Below, one piece after another: positions 59,774-64,000 of a stretch of DNA of 64,000 nucleotides. The first letter of the stretch is position 1, and every line of letters begins with the position of its first letter. The notes under the pieces were generated by a model, which had not been told where the DNA came from, searched no databases, and saw only the letters and a list, made by a program, of their open reading frames with translations. Source of the stretch: Fodinibius sp964490705 (GTDB lineage: Bacteria; Bacteroidota; Rhodothermia; Balneolales; Balneolaceae); NCBI GenBank assembly GCA_964490705.1, contig CAZBCG010000001.1, forward strand, positions 186,001-250,000, given 5' to 3'. A program made the translations under genes and the position numbers.

Positions 59774-60638
59774 AGCTGAGGTTTCGGGATTTAAACAGAA
59801 AGACCAAAATCGAAATAATAATAGCAATGAAAACGAGGGCGGTGATGTATGCTTCGGGAATCGTCGAAAGACTAAATTGACGCAGTTTGCGGATCACCAG
59901 TACCGACATCATTTGTGGGGTTTGTCGTCCCAGAATAAGCGGAATTTCGTAGGATCCCATCACAAAAATAGTGTAGAGCGTAAGTGTGGGAAATGCTCGT
60001 TTGAGAAGTATTGGCACGATAATCCGACGTAGCTGAGCCCACCGTCCGGCCCCGAGGGTCTGTCCCACTTGGGATAGCTCAGCTATGTTTTCCTGATCGT
60101 AAAGATTCATAAAATAGAGCGTAAAAAAGGGCATCGCCATAAAGGTGTGTGCCGCGATAATCCCAATGCCAAATGGATCGTTGATCAGCTCTGGGAAGGC
60201 GGCTGTATCAGCAATAAAGCCCAGTTGAAAAGCGATGCGGGCAAAAAATCCGGATTGTGAAGCCAGTTGGAAAACGAGGAAAGCGACGACGATAGCGGGG
60301 AAAGCCAACGGAACATATACAGAAAATCCGGGCAGTCCTTTTTGCAGTGGCCTGTAGAGATAAAGCGAAAGAAAGAGAGCAGATACGATTGTTAAACCAA
60401 TCGTGACCAGCGCGATATAAAACGTATAGCCGATCGAAAGCCAGAATTCGATATCGCTCAGCGCCCGCTGCCAAAATGCAAAGGTAAACCCATCGCTGAC
60501 CAAGCCGATAATCCCCAGGCTATAGAGCAGGGCATAGATAATCCCCAGCACCAGCGGCAGTACCGCTAGCAATAGAAAAAGTCCAATGCCGGTTGCTTCG
60601 GCTTTATTGCTGAATAACTTCAGTTCGGAAATCCTCAT
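59757..60638 (-). CDS. ABC importer permease 1 (YnjC N-terminal-half type)
   Basis: 293 residues with about six membrane helices and the EAA-loop segment AELSQVGQTLGAGRWAQLRRIIVPIL. It overlaps the substrate-binding protein gene by 35 bp, so translation of the importer genes is tightly coupled. Confidence 0.88.
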   Translation of the reverse strand: MRISELKLFSNKAEATGIGLFLLLAVLPLVLGIIYALLYSLGIIGLVSDGFTFAFWQRALSDIEFWLSIGYTFYIALVTIGLTIVSALFLSLYLYRPLQKGLPGFSVYVPLAFPAIVVAFLVFQLASQSGFFARIAFQLGFIADTAAFPELINDPFGIGIIAAHTFMAMPFFTLYFMNLYDQENIAELSQVGQTLGAGRWAQLRRIIVPILLKRAFPTLTLYTIFVMGSYEIPLILGRQTPQMMSVLVIRKLRQFSLSTIPEAYITALVFIAIIISILVFLFKSRNLSYDLDS

Positions 60639-61818
60639 ACAGTCGGATCATATATTCGGGAGCCAGCTCTTGCAGCGCTTTTGCTTGCAGTGAATCGCGT
60701 GGAGGCGCATGACTGCGTTCCGGAATATCGGAAAATTTAGATCGCCATTTGTCCGGTAATTTTTTCTTGCTAAGGACAGTGCCATCGCCCCACACATCGG
60801 GACGCGCTTTGCGATACTGGGCTTCGGGCGATATCATCAGATTGCTGACGACCATCGCTCCGGCCTTTTGGGATGCATTGACGGGAATGCCCAGGTAATG
60901 AGAGTTTTGAATGGTTCCCTTTTTCAGCAGGTATGCTTTTGCGGATTCGGGGAAAAACCCCTCGAGGATTTTGTTATCCACCTCGGCATCGTTGTTGCTC
61001 ATCGTAAAATGGAGTTCCCCGTTCACAAACAGCTGATGCATCGCCGATACCGATGACGGAAAGGTCTCTCCATCTTTCCAGAAATATGGTTTAATGCGGT
61101 TGATGTAATCCCAGAGCTGTCCGGAATATTTTTGATATTTTTGCTTGTCGAATTCATCATCTAGTGTACCGGGACCAGCCATACCGATAAGCAGTGATTT
61201 CAAGAACGTCATCCCAGAAAAGTCGTTGGCAATAGTAAATGTACCGGGATGCTGGCGGACGTACCGCTCCAGCTCTTCCATTGTTTTTGGGGGATTTTGG
61301 ACGCGAGCCGTATCATAAATAATCGTAAACTGAACATTGCCCCATGGCACTTCATAGCCGTTTATCGGCTGCTGGAAATCGTATTTGATAAACGGGTTTT
61401 CAAAGTCGATATATTTCGAGTTGGGCAGTGTCGAGACAAAAGGTCCATACAGGCCATCAATTTGACGAAGCTGGTAAAACGTTTCCCCGTTGATCCAGAC
61501 CAGATCGAGTTCACCGTCGGTTTTGCCTGCTTCGAGCTCGCTCATCAAAATAGAGACAATGGTGTTACCTTGTCCGCCGGCGATTTCAAAATCAATATTG
61601 TGCTGCTCTTTCATCTTTGGAACGACGTAATTTTGCATGTAGCTGTTGATGTTGGGATCGCCCTGCCACATCATCATGTTGACGGTCTGACCTTGGGCCT
61701 GCCGAGTGATTTGCTCCCAACTCAGATCTGATAGATCATTATTTTGATCAGGTGAGCTGCTACATGAGGCTATCAAAACCCCGAACCAAAATAAGACAAA
61801 ATGTAATTTAAATTTCAT
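60604..61818 (-). CDS. ABC importer substrate-binding lipoprotein (YnjB-like)
   Basis: 404 residues, lipobox ending at C19 (GVLIASC). The mature protein follows E. coli YnjB closely in pattern: SWEQITRQAQGQTVNMMMWQGDPNINSYM, then TDGELDLVWINGETFYQLRQIDGLYGPFVSTLPNSKYIDF. The YnjB family is a relative of iron and thiamine binding proteins, but its ligand is not established to my knowledge. It is the first importer gene after the TonB-dependent receptor (123 bp away). Confidence 0.88.
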   Translation of the reverse strand: MKFKLHFVLFWFGVLIASCSSSPDQNNDLSDLSWEQITRQAQGQTVNMMMWQGDPNINSYMQNYVVPKMKEQHNIDFEIAGGQGNTIVSILMSELEAGKTDGELDLVWINGETFYQLRQIDGLYGPFVSTLPNSKYIDFENPFIKYDFQQPINGYEVPWGNVQFTIIYDTARVQNPPKTMEELERYVRQHPGTFTIANDFSGMTFLKSLLIGMAGPGTLDDEFDKQKYQKYSGQLWDYINRIKPYFWKDGETFPSSVSAMHQLFVNGELHFTMSNNDAEVDNKILEGFFPESAKAYLLKKGTIQNSHYLGIPVNASQKAGAMVVSNLMISPEAQYRKARPDVWGDGTVLSKKKLPDKWRSKFSDIPERSHAPPRDSLQAKALQELAPEYMIRLYEDFRTEVIQQ

Positions 61819-61854
61819 GATGTTGATTGGGTAAAACTCTTTTGAATACGATCA

Positions 61855-61874
61855 TCTCCCTTCGAAGGGGGAAA
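61855..61874. repeat. Palindrome between the receptor and the importer
   Basis: CTCCCTTCGAAGGGGGA forms a near-perfect hairpin similar to the palindrome at 373-388. There is no T-run after it in the leftward direction, so it may weaken rather than stop read-through from the receptor gene. Confidence 0.4.
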
Positions 61875-61941
61875 TTCACTGCGGACTTTAGTGATTAGGG
61901 GAATGATAATGTAATGACTAATCGTTTGTGAATTAAGCAGA

Positions 61942-64000
61942 TTAAAATTCATAACTGATACTAAACTGAAACTGTCGCGGTGGTGCGGCATTGCGATAAA
62001 CAAAATCCTCGCGGTCGATGAGTCCCACCTGAACCTGATTGCTGGCCGTGGCATTGCTGGTATATCCGCTGTAGTTCGTCGTGTTGAGGACGTTAAATAC
62101 ATCCGCCCGGATATTCAGATCGTTACTGCCAAAGATCGGAATGCTGTATTCAATACCCACATCAAAAGTGTAGGCCCACGGCAGACGCTTGTCATTGCGG
62201 TTGGCACCGGGCGCACGATCCGTTTTGCCGGTATATTGCACGGCGCGGCTGGTACCGTCGCCATTGAGATCGGAAGTACCGCCGTAATTACTGGCATCGG
62301 CGATCCGATTTACCGGCTGACCGCTTTGGATGAGCGAAGCCAGCGTGATCCCGAGATTGTCTATTGGATAATAAGTACCCAATGCGCTGATCACATGGCG
62401 ACGATCGTTAATCGAAGGTCCCCATTCATCCGAAAAGTCGTTGGCATCTTCGGCCTCAAAGTTGATGTCTTCGGTATTGTTGCGCAGGCTCGACAGCGTG
62501 TAGCTGATGCGATAGCTGTAATCTTCATTGCCACGATTTTTCACCAAGTTGAAATTGGCTGCCCAATATCGCGATTCACCGCCGGTCTGCGTCATCGTTA
62601 CGCGACGTGCCACATTGCGTAGTGTATCACTGCCGCTGAGTGCATAGGGATTGCCTTGGTTATCATAGCGAATGGGTACGCCACGCGTGGCATCGGCAGC
62701 TTCCTGTGAGCGGACATCCGAGGCATCTGCATTGGGATCATCAACCTCGTAGGGAGTGGGCGTATTTACATCCACCAGCCGGAACTGGTTGTAGCCGCGT
62801 TTGTGAATGAGATCCACATAAAAGAGCAAATCGTCGCGCACCTGATTCTGATAGCCCAGCGTAACATGATGCGCATAGGGATTATCGAGTCCATTGGGAT
62901 TGAGGATCGTCTTCTGATTGCTGAACGCATAACCCGCAGAATTGACAAAATCTTCGCTCGTCGATCCCTCCAGATAATCCACATTCGTCTCAAAAGCGGT
63001 GGCATTTCCGTTGGAGGTAATACGGTCGATGTTGGTGTCATCGGGCAGGTAGCCGCGTTCGCGCAGAAGTCGGAGTTGTTCTTTAAAATCCGGAGCATTA
63101 GAGCTACCCGCAATGGCATCGCTGTAAATGGTATAGGGAATGCGATCATAAAAAATACCGTATCCTGCGCGGAGGGTGCTGCGGTCGGTCAGTCGGTAGT
63201 TGGCGTTGAAGCGCGGAGCCAGATTATTGTAATCGCCTTGGGCAGCTCCCGCCTTGGATAGGTTATCGTAATCATAGCGCAAGCCGAGTGTGATATTCAG
63301 CCGATTGGTTACCGAATACAGATCTTCGATATACAGGCTGTAGATCATCTGGTTGCCGTCGAAGGTATTGGGATGGAGCTCGATCTGGTTCGAAAGCACC
63401 TGTACGTCGGAGGGAATATCCTGATACGAAAGATTCTTGCCGTAATTCTGATTTTGCAAATTTTCGAGTTGTTGCTGGTTGAGCTGTACAGTATAAAATC
63501 CGTTGCCGTTACCGCCTCGCGTATCGTGATGGATGGAGCCGATAATCCCCGCCCCGACTTTGATAGTGTGGTCGCCTTTGTAAAACGTAAACTTTTGCTG
63601 TAGTTGGTGGATGCGCTCGACGATATCAAAATTGCCGAATGCTTCGCCGAGTACCGCAATGGTTTCGCCCTGCGGATCGCGCACGTTCACAGAGGGCACG
63701 CCCGTGGTATTGGGCTCGGTATAAATCCAGTCGAAGGTGGCGTACTGATAATTGGTCTCGGAGGTAAAATCGTTGCCGTTATACACATTGCTGAGTGCGG
63801 CTGTAAACGAATCGCGACTCTGTTGGTTAGCCGCTTCGGGAAAGGTGTTGCCGCCGCTGAGTCCGCCCCCCTGACGGTCGATGCTTACAAATCCCTTGTG
63901 CAAACGAAGTGATGTGCGCAGGTTGTCGGTCCAGTTATGATCAATTTTACCGGACAGCAGGCTATAGTTGTTTTGTCCCTGAATCGTAGAATTAACGCCC
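61942..64000 (-). CDS. TonB-dependent receptor, C-terminal part (gene starts beyond the window)
   Basis: The leftward frame is open from 64000 to the stop at 61942, about 685 residues. It has barrel strands and large loops of the Oar-like/CarboxypepD-TonB receptor type: YSLLSGKIDHNWTDNLRTSLRLHKG, NRLNITLGLRYDYDNLS, APRFNANYRLTDRSTLRAGYGIFYDR and FGSNDLNIRADVFNVLNTTNYSG. It ends ISYEF, the aromatic C terminus typical of outer-membrane proteins. The signal, TonB box and plug lie outside the window. It is upstream of the YnjBCD-type importer genes on the same strand and is probably the outer-membrane step of that uptake system. Confidence 0.88.
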   Translation of the reverse strand, partial: GVNSTIQGQNNYSLLSGKIDHNWTDNLRTSLRLHKGFVSIDRQGGGLSGGNTFPEAANQQSRDSFTAALSNVYNGNDFTSETNYQYATFDWIYTEPNTTGVPSVNVRDPQGETIAVLGEAFGNFDIVERIHQLQQKFTFYKGDHTIKVGAGIIGSIHHDTRGGNGNGFYTVQLNQQQLENLQNQNYGKNLSYQDIPSDVQVLSNQIELHPNTFDGNQMIYSLYIEDLYSVTNRLNITLGLRYDYDNLSKAGAAQGDYNNLAPRFNANYRLTDRSTLRAGYGIFYDRIPYTIYSDAIAGSSNAPDFKEQLRLLRERGYLPDDTNIDRITSNGNATAFETNVDYLEGSTSEDFVNSAGYAFSNQKTILNPNGLDNPYAHHVTLGYQNQVRDDLLFYVDLIHKRGYNQFRLVDVNTPTPYEVDDPNADASDVRSQEAADATRGVPIRYDNQGNPYALSGSDTLRNVARRVTMTQTGGESRYWAANFNLVKNRGNEDYSYRISYTLSSLRNNTEDINFEAEDANDFSDEWGPSINDRRHVISALGTYYPIDNLGITLASLIQSGQPVNRIADASNYGGTSDLNGDGTSRAVQYTGKTDRAPGANRNDKRLPWAYTFDVGIEYSIPIFGSNDLNIRADVFNVLNTTNYSGYTSNATASNQVQVGLIDREDFVYRNAAPPRQFQFSISYEF

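Overview
The window looks like a chromosomal segment of a Gram-negative member of the Bacteroidota/Balneolota group, probably a halophilic Balneolaceae-like bacterium (Fodinibius or a relative). This is an inference from the protein types (TonB-dependent receptors, TonB-plug and CarboxypepD-type outer-membrane proteins, a PycTM/DUF5706 protein, S9 and S10 secreted peptidases), the acidic proteins, the scarcity of strong Shine-Dalgarno sites, and dispersed palindromic intergenic repeats of a kind common in this phylum. I saw no tRNA, rRNA, CRISPR array or intact insertion sequence.

Layout. 1-3.8 kb: the start of ftsY, a pgsA-like gene, a Nudix hydrolase, two small genes, a 0.74-kb gap holding two copies of an sRNA-like repeat, and a DinB-like gene. 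3.8-10.4 kb: an NtrB/NtrC-type two-component system followed by what looks like its sigma-54 regulon (a YceI protein, a single-domain response regulator and a porin-like protein, plus a second YceI gene). Sigma-54 -24/-12 elements and four copies of the 14-bp palindrome TTGCA-N4-TGCAA lie in the expected places. 10.5-15.1 kb: an RND efflux pump with its adaptor. 15.2-20.1 kb: a YdjM-like membrane protein, an AT-rich pair (lipoprotein and lipase-like hydrolase) and a PQQ-propeller lipoprotein. 20.1-23.1 kb: a slipin/NfeD pair and a TetR regulator with an operator at its start codon.

23.2-29.7 kb: a class III cyclase-TolB-TPR protein, a very large metallophosphatase/beta-barrel protein with a kinase-like central motif, and a stand-alone PycTM (Pycsar effector family) membrane protein. 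29.7-34.3 kb: a PIN toxin-antitoxin pair with a palindromic operator, a PLP decarboxylase, HtpX, a dihaem cytochrome c and a small protein. 34.4-34.9 kb: the decayed remains of a FetAB-like ABC transporter. 35-48.5 kb: an orphan PAS histidine kinase, S9 peptidase, KptA, small genes (one too short for usual calling, one broken by a nonsense codon), Hsp20, S10 peptidase, a DUF3095 protein, a plug-domain lipoprotein, a Kef-type antiporter and a frameshifted DUF3124 gene.

48.6-53.1 kb: an OmpR/EnvZ-type system directly followed by a TonB-type outer-membrane protein, a likely regulator-target unit. 53.2-55.5 kb: a UPF0489 (arginase-fold) protein, DoxX and an MliC-type lipoprotein. 55.5-64 kb: a coherent leftward block consisting of a TonB-dependent receptor (start beyond the window), a YnjBCD-type ABC importer, an MTAP/PNP-like phosphorylase with an altered base-binding site, an APH-type kinase and a secreted protein. 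I read it as an uncharacterised nucleoside-like nutrient uptake and phosphorolysis pathway. It and the sigma-54 regulon are the two most interesting systems here.
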